Shown: piece by piece, positions 59,201 to 63,589 of the stretch
Position numbering within the stretch: position 1 is the stretch's first letter
How the letters are laid out: the number at the start of each line of letters is the position of its first letter
NCBI GenBank assembly: GCA_023634235.1
Contig: JAMKCF010000008.1
Location: 2,671,001 to 2,735,000 of the forward strand
Direction of reading: 5' to 3'
Origin: Pisaster brevispinus
Lineage: Eukaryota; Echinodermata; Asteroidea; Forcipulatida; Asteriidae
DNA: 64,000 nucleotides
The notes under the pieces: model-generated
What the model was told of the DNA's origin: nothing
Seen by the model: the letters and a program-made list of their open reading frames with translations, nothing else
Databases searched by the model: none
Program-made: the position numbers and the translations under genes

Positions 59201-60951
59201 AACCAGGGATCACACCCATGTTTTGAATCAGCCTGGGCAGCGGCAGTACTTTTTATTTCAAATAGCAAGTAATAAACCACAAGGTTTTTGTGTCAAACAC
59301 ATTTTATTTGCATGAGGTTTATGAAAATTTTGTAGAAAAAGTAAAATCTAATGAGAATGTTATTTTGAAATATAGTTCCCCCCCACCCTGAATTTTGCTT
59401 CTCACTTTAAAAAAACAAAAAAACTTTGCATGTTGAGCCAGTCAAGCTGAGTGCAGTTGCTTAGGAACAGTACTTACACCACGGCTTAGATTTCAGAAAA
59501 AAGTCTTCAGTGAGTACAGGACTTGCATTTCAGAACTTTCACCTGAACAGAAATACTTTTACAACAATTTTATCGTTGAGAGGGCAAGCCATTTTCATCT
59601 GTAATAAGGCACTTCCATTGGAACAGTCTTAAAGTCTATGGGAAACTTTTGAAAGGATGGTCATGGCCATTGTGAAATTTAAAGGATGTCTGTAAGTAAC
59701 AATTACTTAGAAAACCTTAATACTAATAACTTGCTTGGTTGAGAGGTTACAGGTCCAATGTTAATATTACTGGACTCAGTCCAGTGGTTCAGTCGACATT
59801 TCAAACCCATTATTACCGACAATGATTTTTGAGACCTTTGAACTTGTATCAATCATACAATACTGAAGAAATTTATTAAACAAAATTATTATATAATACA
59901 TACCTTGTATTAAATGGTCGGACCCTCACGGCCACCTTCACCCTAAAAAGTGAGAAAAAAAAAACAGTAAAGTAATTTCATCAATAAAATCTGACAACTT
60001 CTATTGTTCTTCTTCTTTTCCCCATCTCTTCATGAAAACATCAAAGTACTGAAAAATGCAGATTGGAAAACAAAGCAGAAAACCCTTGTCTTTTTCTGAG
60101 TAGAAAACAAAGCTTAATTAATAATGACACTTCCCCTCAACAGAAAATAGCATAGTACCCCTCCTTTTGCTATGCAGCAATCCACACCCGTCACTTTTTG
60201 ACATTCAATCATTTTATTCACCAGAAAAGGTAACACAAAAGGCAAGGGTTAAGCCCGGTTCATCACAGCTCTGCGAATGTTTCATTTGATTTTCGCAGGA
60301 GCACATTTCAACTCTTTAAAATTGCTCGTTGCGAATTTGTGACGTCAGAATTTGTATCGCATTCGCATGCGCAGGAAGTTTGAACCGGGCTTGACAGTCA
60401 CTCAAGACTAATTCAACCCCACAAGTTTGAATATCTTTACGTTCAAGAAGTTACACATTTTACATTTCAGATCCTCCCCCCCCCTCCCTCCTCAATTATC
60501 CACACCACACCCACCAACTTTTAATGAATATAAAATAATGCATGATTGGTCAATGTTAAATCTGTGCAAATGGTTGTGCAAAAATGCTAAGCTTGCTAAA
60601 ACTTGAAGTTTTTTGAACTAGTTTTTGAATCCATCTTCTTATAGGCCTACAGTTCTACAACTCCAGGCAACTTATCTTGATTGCTTGAGTAAAACTTGTT
60701 TTATGTAATTTTTTTCCCCAAGCAATACACATAAACAATGACATTCATTTAATCACATTTTACTTGAATTTGCATAAGCCATTGTTAATACAAGTTTTTT
60801 TCAGGGGTTCATTTTTATCTTTTCAGAATGTCTGCACAATCCATGTTACACTTACAGTGTATTGTCAAGACAAATTCAATTGCCACAAAAAAGTTTTTCA
60901 TCAACTTAAAAATGGTTTGACTACTACTTACGATTCTCCCCCGCCCGACAT
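24695..60951 (-). CDS. KIF28: Kinesin-3 family motor protein, KIF28/KLP-6-like (26 coding exons)
   Basis: Plus-end-directed microtubule ATPase motor, assembled by hand from 26 minus-strand exons with GT-AG introns and matching phases (about 1106 aa). The motor domain spans about residues 8-367: [10 protein letters not shown] strand near residue 8, P-loop GQTGSGKS (109-116), switch I NATSSRAH (222-229), switch II DLAGSER (258-264), and [18 protein letters not shown] closing it. A charged neck coil, an FHA domain (about 468-570, with IGRKD, SKKH and VNG), a kinesin-3 associated region with EEDPFWEP, a C2-like block, a short coiled coil and a Pro-rich tail follow. The GSGKSYSM P-loop and this tail fit the KIF28/KLP-6 branch better than KIF1 (GAGKSYTM, C-terminal PH domain); no PH domain is visible. 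C. elegans KLP-6 works in sensory cilia, and rodent KLP6 was linked to mitochondria; the role here is unknown. Exon 24's donor and the last exon are the least certain parts. Family confidence is high, subfamily moderate. Confidence 0.9.
26100..26200. repeat. Dispersed repeat fragment (kinesin intron 25)
   Basis: TTTGTATGAGAGAGATTGGC and GTGGGAGCTTTGCCGAGT recur at 53380-53470, so this is an interspersed repeat. Confidence 0.6.
27053..27325 (-). CDS. KIF28: Kinesin exon 25, proline-rich repeat tail
   Basis: 273 nt (91 codons), both ends phase 0. It encodes [18 protein letters not shown], then about three diverged 11-13 residue repeats of the form EEPxPSxKxAxP, then a Gly/Ser/Glu-rich stretch ending NVSAEN. 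The donor GTAAGC is good. The segment is probably disordered. Its GC content is far above that of the flanking introns. Confidence 0.88.
29041..29133 (-). CDS. KIF28: Kinesin exon 24 (3' end uncertain)
   Basis: Encodes [20 protein letters not shown] and [11 protein letters not shown]. Phase 0 is kept only if the acceptor is ACAAG at 29134 rather than TTTTAG six bases upstream. The donor is unclear: CAG|GTTATT at 29041 is in phase. The frame stays open further, and another phase-compatible donor, TTG|GTTTTG, lies at 28987 and would add [19 protein letters not shown] tidier donor, CCCA|GTACCC, is in the wrong phase. Confidence 0.7.
29936..30064 (-). CDS. KIF28: Kinesin exon 23
   Basis: 129 nt encoding [20 protein letters not shown] and [20 protein letters not shown]. 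It continues the coiled coil into a tail segment of unknown function. Acceptor TCGCTGCAG, donor GTAAGA; both ends phase 0. Confidence 0.92.
30692..30856 (-). CDS. KIF28: Kinesin exon 22, coiled coil
   Basis: 165 nt (55 codons) starting [20 protein letters not shown] and ending in [20 protein letters not shown], a clear heptad coiled coil. Both ends are phase 0. Acceptor ACTTTGTAG, donor GTCAGT. Confidence 0.93.
31005..31065. repeat. Fragment of the 18893-19169 repeat family
   Basis: CAGTGCTTAGTTAGCACACATCGGTGTAT matches the right-arm terminus of that element (CAGTGCTTAATACACATCGG). Lies in kinesin intron 21. Confidence 0.55.
31370..31550. repeat. Interspersed repeat, copy in kinesin intron 21
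   Basis: Contains ACGGGAAACATTTGAAGGGG and GAGGCCGTGGCCTCCCGTTA. Related copies lie at 47920-48010, 49140-49310 and 59580-59680. Confidence 0.6.
31790..32059 (-). CDS. KIF28: Kinesin exon 21, C2-like beta domain
   Basis: 270 nt, GC-rich relative to its introns. It encodes [20 protein letters not shown], the C2-type motif [20 protein letters not shown], and [16 protein letters not shown]. The order W-N-H then hydrophobic strands then I-x-F-x-V-Y-G is that of C2-like domains in the kinesin-3 tail. Confidence 0.95.
32256..32560. mobile_element. MITE, AGGCAGGGTATAC family (partial, kinesin intron 20)
   Basis: Starts AAAGGCAGGGTATACTTTTG and contains ACCTGTGAAAATTTGGCCTC and AACACCCTTGTTGCATAGAA. 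It matches the complete copy at 35038-35417, but the right terminus is not seen. Confidence 0.7.
33269..33391 (-). CDS. KIF28: Kinesin exon 20
   Basis: 123 nt encoding [40 protein letters not shown]. The LIV-x-I-x-P-C start resembles the first strand of a C2-like domain. Acceptor TTGTCACAG, donor GTAAGT. Confidence 0.93.
33771..33944 (-). CDS. KIF28: Kinesin exon 19, DPFWEP region
   Basis: 174 nt encoding [31 protein letters not shown] and then [13 protein letters not shown]. The DPFWxP...IGxAxxFLxSL pattern marks the kinesin-associated (KIF1B/DUF3694-like) region. Both ends are phase 0. Confidence 0.94.
34340..34412 (-). repeat. tRNA-Leu-like SINE head (kinesin intron 18)
   Basis: On the minus strand, TCATGGCCGAGCGGTCTAT is a tRNA-Leu/Ser-type A box and GGTTCGAATCCCAATC a B box, followed by AAGACACTTTTGTC. 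Same head type as the SINE at 37464-37886. Confidence 0.65.
34624..34711 (-). CDS. KIF28: Kinesin exon 18
   Basis: 88 nt encoding [20 protein letters not shown] and FINRRYVIQ, the conserved W-x-W segment following the stalk helix. Acceptor TTTTTCCAG, donor GTACGT; exit phase 0. Confidence 0.92.
34797..34990. mobile_element. Member of the 18893 repeat family (kinesin intron 17)
   Basis: GCATTGGGGATAAAGAATAT, GGGTTTGAATCCCAACC and AGTACTGAGTATACAGTGC occur in the same order as blocks of the 18893-19200 element. Confidence 0.6.
35038..35417. mobile_element. Complete MITE with terminal inverted repeats, AGGCAGGGTATAC family (kinesin intron 17)
   Basis: Left end AAAGGCAGGGTGTACTTCTG pairs with right end AAAAGTATATCCTACCTTT. 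A strong internal palindrome, GAAAGGCTTCAGGCATG with CATGAAGCCTTTC, sits near its middle. Confidence 0.8.
35996..36143 (-). CDS. KIF28: Kinesin exon 17
   Basis: 148 nt encoding a helix [19 protein letters not shown] and [14 protein letters not shown], typical of the kinesin-3 stalk after the FHA domain. The donor is AA|GTATGA; reading on reaches a stop after 26 codons, which supports splicing here. Confidence 0.88.
36645..36928 (-). CDS. KIF28: Kinesin exon 16, remainder of FHA domain
   Basis: 284 nt encoding [40 protein letters not shown] and [14 protein letters not shown]. It contains the FHA residues S-x-x-H, N-G and G-x-N-H, and the post-FHA W-x-x-A-Q-x-E-L motif shared by kinesin-3 members. 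Donor GTGGGA. Confidence 0.95.
37218..37423 (-). CDS. KIF28: Kinesin exon 15, start of FHA domain
   Basis: 206 nt. After a linker ([12 protein letters not shown]) comes [19 protein letters not shown] and the FHA signature TTIGRKDA (GR at residues 489-490). NLNEDxxLS is the usual opening of kinesin-3 FHA domains. Confidence 0.93.
37464..37886 (-). mobile_element. tRNA-headed SINE with (AAT)n tail (kinesin intron 14)
   Basis: Read on the minus strand, it starts GGCGTGTCGTGGCCGAGTGG (tRNA-Leu-like A box) and has B box GTGGGTTCGAGCCCC. The body has TTGCTTCGTCCTTCGGATGG, and the element ends GGCGCTATACAAATACAATA then (TTA)n. Head, conserved core and A/T-rich repeat tail in order make this a nearly full-length SINE. 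Confidence 0.85.
38523..38600 (+). repeat. tRNA-like SINE fragment (kinesin intron 14)
   Basis: GACAGCTCAGTTGGTAGAGC is a clear A box; the B box is deleted, and the sequence runs into TTTGTTCACCCAAAATTCAT, the body of the SINE family seen at 41513-41985. Confidence 0.6.
38758..38852 (-). CDS. KIF28: Kinesin exon 14, charged helix after the neck
   Basis: 95 nt encoding [20 protein letters not shown] and then [12 protein letters not shown]. The pattern predicts a coiled coil just before the FHA domain, a region that controls dimerisation and autoinhibition in kinesin-3 proteins. Acceptor AACTTCCACAG, donor GTAAGA. Confidence 0.92.
39004..39239 (-). CDS. KIF28: Kinesin exon 13, end of motor and neck
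   Basis: 236 nt encoding [40 protein letters not shown] and then [13 protein letters not shown], an acidic/basic heptad segment typical of the kinesin-3 neck coil. A flexible Gly/Ser/Thr linker follows. Donor GTGGGT. Confidence 0.95.
39943..40040 (-). CDS. KIF28: Kinesin exon 12
   Basis: 98 nt encoding [20 protein letters not shown] and [12 protein letters not shown]. The VPYRDSxLTxLLxxxLGGN motif is a kinesin signature. The K-rich GKKK stretch sits at loop 12, which is lysine-rich (K-loop) in kinesin-3 motors. Acceptor TTAAACTTACAG, donor GTAATA. Confidence 0.95.
40130..40318. mobile_element. MITE, GGCTCTGCTTACC subtype (kinesin intron 11)
   Basis: Contains GGTAAGCAGAGCCATGAAAT and TTGGGCCC at its right end, and TTCACAAGTCAGCAGGGAGT on the left. 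It is a left-truncated relative of 41146-41353. Confidence 0.65.
40371..40730. mobile_element. hAT-like non-autonomous element, 360 bp (kinesin intron 11)
   Basis: Terminal inverted repeats CAGGGTTCGTAC and GTACGAACCCTG are flanked by TGTAAA on both sides. Subterminal TTCAAGGACTTTCAAGG motifs are repeated in both arms. CAGGG ends with such arms are typical of hAT MITEs, although hAT target duplications are usually 8 bp. Confidence 0.85.
40959..41056 (-). CDS. KIF28: Kinesin exon 11, rest of switch II
   Basis: 98 nt encoding [20 protein letters not shown] and [13 protein letters not shown]. This completes DLAGSER and the conserved NINKSLxxLGxVI microtubule-binding helix. Exit phase 0. Confidence 0.95.
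41146..41353. mobile_element. Complete MITE, GGGCCCAATTTCAT family (kinesin intron 10)
   Basis: Wait-free reading of both ends: AGCCCAATTTCATGGCTCTG at the left and GCAGAGCCACGAAAATGGGC at the right are inverted repeats, with CTTACCG/CGGTAAG just inside. Internal GCGCAGAATT motifs repeat. It lies 0.1 kb from exon 11. Confidence 0.8.
41513..41985 (-). mobile_element. tRNA-derived repeat interrupted by a MITE (kinesin intron 10)
   Basis: On the minus strand, a degenerate A box (TTAGTTCAGTTTGTAGAGCA) and B box (AGGTTCAAATCC) give a tRNA-like head at 41546-41611. The body AACTGCCGTATAGGCAGGGA and CCTGGGAAGCGGCAG continues after the inserted element at 41644-41777. Related copies lie near 46165-46620 and 59020-59285. 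Confidence 0.7.
41644..41777. mobile_element. Near-perfect palindromic MITE nested in another repeat
   Basis: GGCCGTGTCCGAAACGGCGA at the left is mirrored by CTCCGTTTCGGACACGGCC at the right, and the match continues inward through GACTTCGGCTACAGCTACGG and GATC. TAT lies on both sides. Comparison with the uninterrupted copies at 46280 and 59150 shows where it inserted. Confidence 0.9.
42211..42363 (-). CDS. KIF28: Kinesin exon 10, switch I and start of switch II
   Basis: 153 nt encoding [19 protein letters not shown], then [14 protein letters not shown] and [12 protein letters not shown]. Switch I reads SSRAH where most kinesins have SSRSH. Acceptor CTGTTGATAG, donor GTAAAA. Confidence 0.95.
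42500..44135 (+). repeat. 23-bp minisatellite filling kinesin intron 9, about 70 copies
   Basis: Unit CATTTCACCTTCTTATTACT (plus CCT), repeated with small variation over 1.6 kb of the 1.87-kb intron. It is pyrimidine-rich on the plus strand, so the kinesin pre-mRNA is purine-rich here. The 515-codon plus-strand frame across it is an artefact of stop-free units. Confidence 0.95.
44234..44420 (-). CDS. KIF28: Kinesin exon 9
   Basis: 187 nt with [20 protein letters not shown], the conserved strand and helix SxLEIYNExVxDLL of kinesin motors, then a loop and [14 protein letters not shown] before switch I. The intron that follows is almost wholly a minisatellite. Confidence 0.95.
44907..44970 (-). 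CDS. KIF28: Kinesin exon 8
   Basis: 64 nt encoding [19 protein letters not shown] and AV. The GIVP-x-x-C-x-x-LF helix follows the P-loop in kinesin-3 motors. Acceptor CTTTCAAAG, donor GTAAGT, exit phase 0. Confidence 0.93.
45360..45880. repeat. Two related hairpin elements in tandem (kinesin intron 7)
   Basis: Hairpin 1 pairs TGAAATCTGGACTGTTCCAT (45423) with the arm ending 45485. Hairpin 2 pairs GGTGAACTCTGGACTAGTCC (45773) with the arm ending 45828. Each has one mismatch. Their right flanks (CTCTTATGCATCCAATA and CTCATAAGCATCCAATA) are also related. Confidence 0.8.
46043..46121 (-). CDS. KIF28: Kinesin exon 7, P-loop (Walker A)
   Basis: 79 nt encoding [19 protein letters not shown] and VGYGPNK. 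It holds the ATP-binding P-loop GQTGSGKS at residues 109-116. Acceptor TTCCTGCAG, donor GTAAGT. Confidence 0.96.
46165..46620 (-). mobile_element. tRNA-derived repeat, second copy (kinesin intron 6/7 flank)
   Basis: tRNA-like head at 46183-46252 (GCTAGATGGCTCAATCGGTG on the minus strand). The body includes TTTGTTTGGGGGTGCCAGTC and CCTAGGAAGCGGCAGGGG, and the copy is split by unrelated sequence at about 46330-46500. It begins 40 bases past the intron 6 acceptor side and lies inside intron 7's neighbour sequence, that is, upstream of exon 7 in intron 6. Confidence 0.6.
46885..46972. mobile_element. Truncated MITE, GGCTCTGCTTAC subtype (kinesin intron 6)
   Basis: TTTGGTGCTTGCCCTGTAAA and GGCAGTAAGCAGAGCCATGA then AATTGGGC match the right half of 41146-41353 and 40130-40318. 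Confidence 0.6.
47056..47180 (-). CDS. KIF28: Kinesin exon 6
   Basis: 125 nt encoding [11 protein letters not shown], a linker, then [12 protein letters not shown] and [10 protein letters not shown]. This is the motor segment leading to the P-loop strand. Acceptor CCTCTACCAG, donor GTACGC. Confidence 0.93.
47920..48010. repeat. Interspersed repeat copy (kinesin intron 5)
   Basis: GATTTCCATGGGAAACTTTT and GAGGCCATGGCCTCCGTGTA match the family at 31370, 49140 and 59580. Confidence 0.6.
48487..49049. mobile_element. hAT-like non-autonomous element, about 560 bp (kinesin intron 5)
   Basis: Left end CAGGGTATCTGCACAC and right end CCACAGAAACCCTG form imperfect terminal inverted repeats. Subterminal AATTTAAGACTTTTTAAGAC is mirrored near 48760 and 49010. 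No transposase frame remains. Confidence 0.7.
49140..49310. repeat. Interspersed repeat copy (kinesin intron 5)
   Basis: TTTGCAAAGAGGCACTTCCA, TCTATGGGAAACTTTTTGAA and CTGGCCTCTGTGTAATTCCA place it in the family seen at 31370, 47920 and 59580. Confidence 0.6.
50240..50840. repeat. Cluster of CCAATTGG palindromes (kinesin intron 5)
   Basis: TCCAATTGG or a close variant occurs more than a dozen times across about 600 bases, densest at 50340-50500 and 50755-50835, on both strands since the core is self-complementary. Spacing is irregular, so it is not a simple tandem repeat. Confidence 0.7.
50945..51312 (+). repeat. 21-bp minisatellite, about 17 copies (kinesin intron 5)
   Basis: Unit ATTGCCTCCATGCCCCTGGC (plus C), with TGCTCCTAATC and GCCCCTGATC variants. 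The 21-bp period keeps frames open on both strands and gives false repetitive peptides such as MEAMIRG. Confidence 0.93.
51560..53180. other. Intronic DNA, no further features
   Basis: Part of kinesin intron 5. Short open frames (for example 52112-52396 plus strand) show no domain or splice support. Confidence 0.45.
53187..53400 (-). mobile_element. SINE fragment with (AAT)n tail (kinesin intron 5)
   Basis: (AAT)n at 53187-53224, then CTTATATAGCGCTCATATCC, TTTCCTGCAAGGTATGTGGG and GGTTTACAAGGTGCTGTGGC, the 3' part of the SINE at 37464-37886. The tRNA head is replaced by the GAGAGAGATTGG repeat shared with 26100. Confidence 0.75.
53655..53838. mobile_element. MITE, GGGCCCAATTTCAT family (kinesin intron 5)
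   Basis: Left end GGCCCAATTTCAGCTGCATC, right end CAGCTCTATGAAATTGGGGT, inverted, with ATGCTTACCAGAATAAGGTA inside as in 16168-16366. Confidence 0.7.
53840..56881. other. Intronic DNA, no further features
   Basis: 3' part upstream of exon 5 in kinesin intron 5, AT-rich with a G homopolymer near 56275. I see no additional gene. Confidence 0.45.
56882..56904 (-). CDS. KIF28: Kinesin exon 5, 23-nt microexon (FTFDYSYW)
   Basis: A 23-nt exon encoding FTFDYSYW. The F-x-FDYSYWS motif is strongly conserved in kinesin-3 motors, so the exon is secure despite its size. The Trp codon is split and completed by the first base of exon 6 across a 9.7-kb intron. Confidence 0.88.
57163..57179 (-). CDS. KIF28: Kinesin exon 4, 17-nt microexon
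   Basis: Only 17 nt, encoding SDEPKT. It links VDG of exon 3 to FTFDYSYW of exon 5 in phase. The acceptor is ACCTCCAG and the donor GTAAGT. Because it is so short it rests on phase, splice sites and fit to the kinesin fold, so it is less certain than its neighbours. Confidence 0.7.
58861..58934 (-). CDS. KIF28: Kinesin exon 3
   Basis: Encodes [19 protein letters not shown] and then LLSVDG, the motor segment after the RVRPF strand. Acceptor TTTCTCACAG, donor GTGAGA; 74 nt, exit phase 1. Confidence 0.88.
59020..59285 (-). mobile_element. tRNA-derived repeat, third copy (kinesin intron 2)
   Basis: tRNA-like head at 59047-59115 (GCTAGATAGTTCTTTTGGAA on the minus strand; B box GGATCAAAATCC degenerate). 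Body TCTTTGTTCAGGGGGCACCA and CCTGGGCAGCGGCAGTAC as in 41513-41985, uninterrupted. Confidence 0.65.
59580..59680. repeat. Interspersed repeat copy (kinesin intron 2)
   Basis: GGCACTTCCATTGGAACAGT and TCTATGGGAAACTTTTGAAA match the family at 31370, 47920 and 49140. Confidence 0.6.
59904..59942 (-). CDS. KIF28: Kinesin exon 2, first motor beta strand
   Basis: A 39-nt exon encoding [12 protein letters not shown], the hallmark first strand of the kinesin motor. The acceptor follows a T-rich tract ending TTTTTAG and the donor is GTATGT. Entry phase 2, exit phase 2. Confidence 0.9.
60251..60392. mobile_element. Small MITE in kinesin intron 1, 142 bp
   Basis: AAGCCCGGTTCA at the left and TGAACCGGGCTT at the right are exact 12-bp inverted repeats, with GCGAATG/CATTCGC and further pairing just inside. 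It sits between exons 1 and 2. No clear target duplication. Confidence 0.8.
60932..60951 (-). CDS. KIF28: Kinesin exon 1, start codon
   Basis: Twenty coding bases encode MSGGGE plus two bases of Ser, followed by a consensus donor GTAAGT. This ATG was chosen because it reads in phase into the [10 protein letters not shown] strand two residues later, as expected for a kinesin N terminus. The 5' UTR lies above 60951 and its start cannot be placed. Confidence 0.82.
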
Positions 60952-61475
60952 GTTGCTTTTTTAGGCCACAACACCACACCGAGAGGCCACAATAGACGTC
61001 CTTCACCAAGGCTATTTTCAACGGGTCCACAGCACAAAAAATCCGGTATGCTTCACTCCCTCCAACAGCAACCCTCTTCTTCGGTGAATTTCACAATTTA
61101 CTGACTCCCAGTCCAGATTCCAAGTGTCCGTAACTGCAGTTGTAGGCAGTCAAAATCGTCCCTTTCCACTGATCATGATGTTAGGAAGTTCCAAGCTCTG
61201 TTGGATTTAATTGATTTTGTAACAAATGACATGTATTCCAAAGATTTTTGACGTCAATTGTGTACAACTTGATCAACTTGGGCGATATCTGTGTGCGACG
61301 CTTCCCAGGCAACTAGTCGAACAATGACGTCATTAAATGATTGGAAGCATCCACTCGCACACAAAGGGGTGTCAAATCCAAATACCAACTGAGGGGTGTC
61401 TTATGCTAAGATAAATGGCGCCCTCTTTCAGTACTTACTGGATAGTTTCCCTTTTTGAGAATTTAATCACAAATA
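60952..61475 (-). other. Kinesin 5' UTR and presumed promoter region
   Basis: About 520 bases between the start codon and a large repeat element. No convincing TATA box or initiator can be assigned. There is no open frame of note, and a divergent gene is not visible. Confidence 0.35.
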
Positions 61476-62394
61476 TATGGTGGCCCTGAAGGGACATCGC
61501 ATATCGCAAACGTGTGCGCATACGTATGCGATGTCGCGAAATAAATCGCGAATATGTGCGCACACGTATGCAATGTCGTGAAACAATTCGCGAATATGTG
61601 CGCACACGTATGCAATGTCGTGAAACAATTCGCGAATATGTGCGCACACGTATGCAATGTCGTGAAACAATTCGCGAATATGTGCGCACACGTGTGCAAT
61701 GTCGTGAAACAATTCGCGAATATGTGCGCACACGTTTGCGAATTCATTTGCAATGTCGTGAATTTTATTGCATACCTTGTCGCATACCTTTGGGGTGATG
61801 TCATTTTGCGGGAAATTTTTTAGTAACCTAGGGAGTACGCAAGCTACCTCCATGGTGTGGCCATGCCTAGCCGGCCAGCCACATGGTGATGGTACAGCAT
61901 CATATCACAAAACAAAAGGTCCATGCAAACAATCGTCGGACTATTCTCACTAAAATGAGCACCGGTACAATGGTTAGTATAATAGTTATTCACTTATTAG
62001 AAAAGCGTGAGGAACAGAGTGCGCTCGAAGGTAAATTAGTCAGACCCTATTTATATCTATTTGTACGTCTCGATCCCAGACTAGCTGCTACAACTCCCCA
62101 GTTCATTAGGAATTTTATTGAATGGTATGCGACAAGGTATGCAATAAAATTCACGACATTGCAAATGAATTCGCAAACGTGTGCGCACATATTCGCGAAT
62201 TGTTTCACGACATTGCACACGTGTGCGCACATATTCGCGAATTGTTTCACGACATTGCATACGTGTGCGCACATATTCGCGAATTGTTTCACGACATTGC
62301 ATACGTGTGCGCACATATTCGCGATTTATTTCGCGACATCGCATACGTATGCGCACACGTTTGCGATATGCGATGTCCCTTCAGGGCCACCATA
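61476..62394. mobile_element. 919-bp terminal-inverted-repeat element built from 42-bp repeats
   Basis: Left end TATGGTGGCCCTGAAGGGAC and right end GTCCCTTCAGGGCCACCATA are exact inverses, and CAAATA flanks both sides as a 6-bp target duplication. Each arm (about 61476-61800 and 62120-62394) holds tandem 42-bp units with CGCGAATATGTGCGCACACG. Unit numbers differ between arms. The spacer (61800-62120) has no transposase. Non-autonomous DNA transposon; superfamily not assigned. Confidence 0.92.
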
Positions 62395-62399
62395 CAAAT

Positions 62400-63585
62400 A
62401 AATGCATTCTGCAAAACACTTTTATGGTTACAGCGCCCCCATTTGCCCACGATTTGTAAGAGTTTTATTCTGCACGCAAAAGGGTCTAGGAACAGTCACA
62501 AACAAGTATTTCAGAAGACAATTTACTACTGGGCACTTTATCTCCAAATTCTTGTTACAGTTTTACCGATTTCATGTCTGAGATAAACAGCGCCCTGTTT
62601 TCGTTAATCTGTGATATTCTACTTTTCAAGAATTAACTTCATAAAAAAAAATACAACTTGGAAAACACGTTTATGGTTGCTATAACTCAAATATTTTCAA
62701 GGGACTTAGCTGTTATGGAGTGTTGAAAATGGTCCAATATTGTGCCCTTAGGTTGTTGAATTTTCAACCTGTGGAGTATTTTGGGTACACTAGCCCTCTA
62801 AAAATGACCCTATTTTTGCTGAAGAGTGTAAGGTCAGTTTACCAAGATGGAGTTCGGTCAGTTTACTCGTTAAGAATTGTTTTTATTTTTTGGATGAGCC
62901 TAGCTCTAAATCTCAGCGGCTAATAGCCTAAAATTTGAAAGAAAAATTAAGTTTAGTTGTCAGAAAATATATTTGATTTATTTTCAGGATGCTGAGAGAC
63001 TTTTAAATATTTTGGAGTAATTTTTAATACCAAACATGTTAACATGGGTTGCCTTGGGAAACGTATTTGTTGTGGTTGTACCAAGTAAAATCTGTATACC
63101 GCCCTCTTTTGACAATAGTGTTGAAAATGTTCAAACAACAAAAACATAACTTTTAGAAAAATATTTCTACCAACTCGGTGACGGATTTTTTGAGGGCGAC
63201 TTTTACACTAATTACCATTTGTTTGGTATCCATCTTACAATTATTTTTTTAATCTGAGTTTTCTAATATAAGTGATGATAAAGTCATAAATAAACTCAAA
63301 CTAGTGGCTCAACTCTCGCGTCTTGAAAACCTCTTTTTAAAAATGTCAACAGCAAGGTCAGACTAAGTATACACAAACCAAGACCTGGGGACCTGAGTAA
63401 GCAATGGGTGGTGTCACTCTAGAAAATAGGTTAAAGTTGACAGGTCCTAACAATAGGTGCCAAACATAACAATGGGCCATTAATAAATGATTGTTTAATA
63501 TTGGAGGAATGGGTACTGGCTAGGGTGGGCAACGCGTGTATCTATTGTTCTTCTACTAGGACTTGTTAATGGACAGGGCCTGGGG
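62400..63585. other. Non-coding, no supported gene
   Basis: AT-rich, no exon or repeat that I can support. Confidence 0.45.
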
Positions 63586-63589
63586 GCCC

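Noticed and set aside
61435..62586. Repetitive frames such as 14-residue VCAHIRELFHDIAY repeats
   Set aside because: They arise from the 42-bp units of the inverted-repeat element and appear on both strands, as expected of a palindromic repeat.
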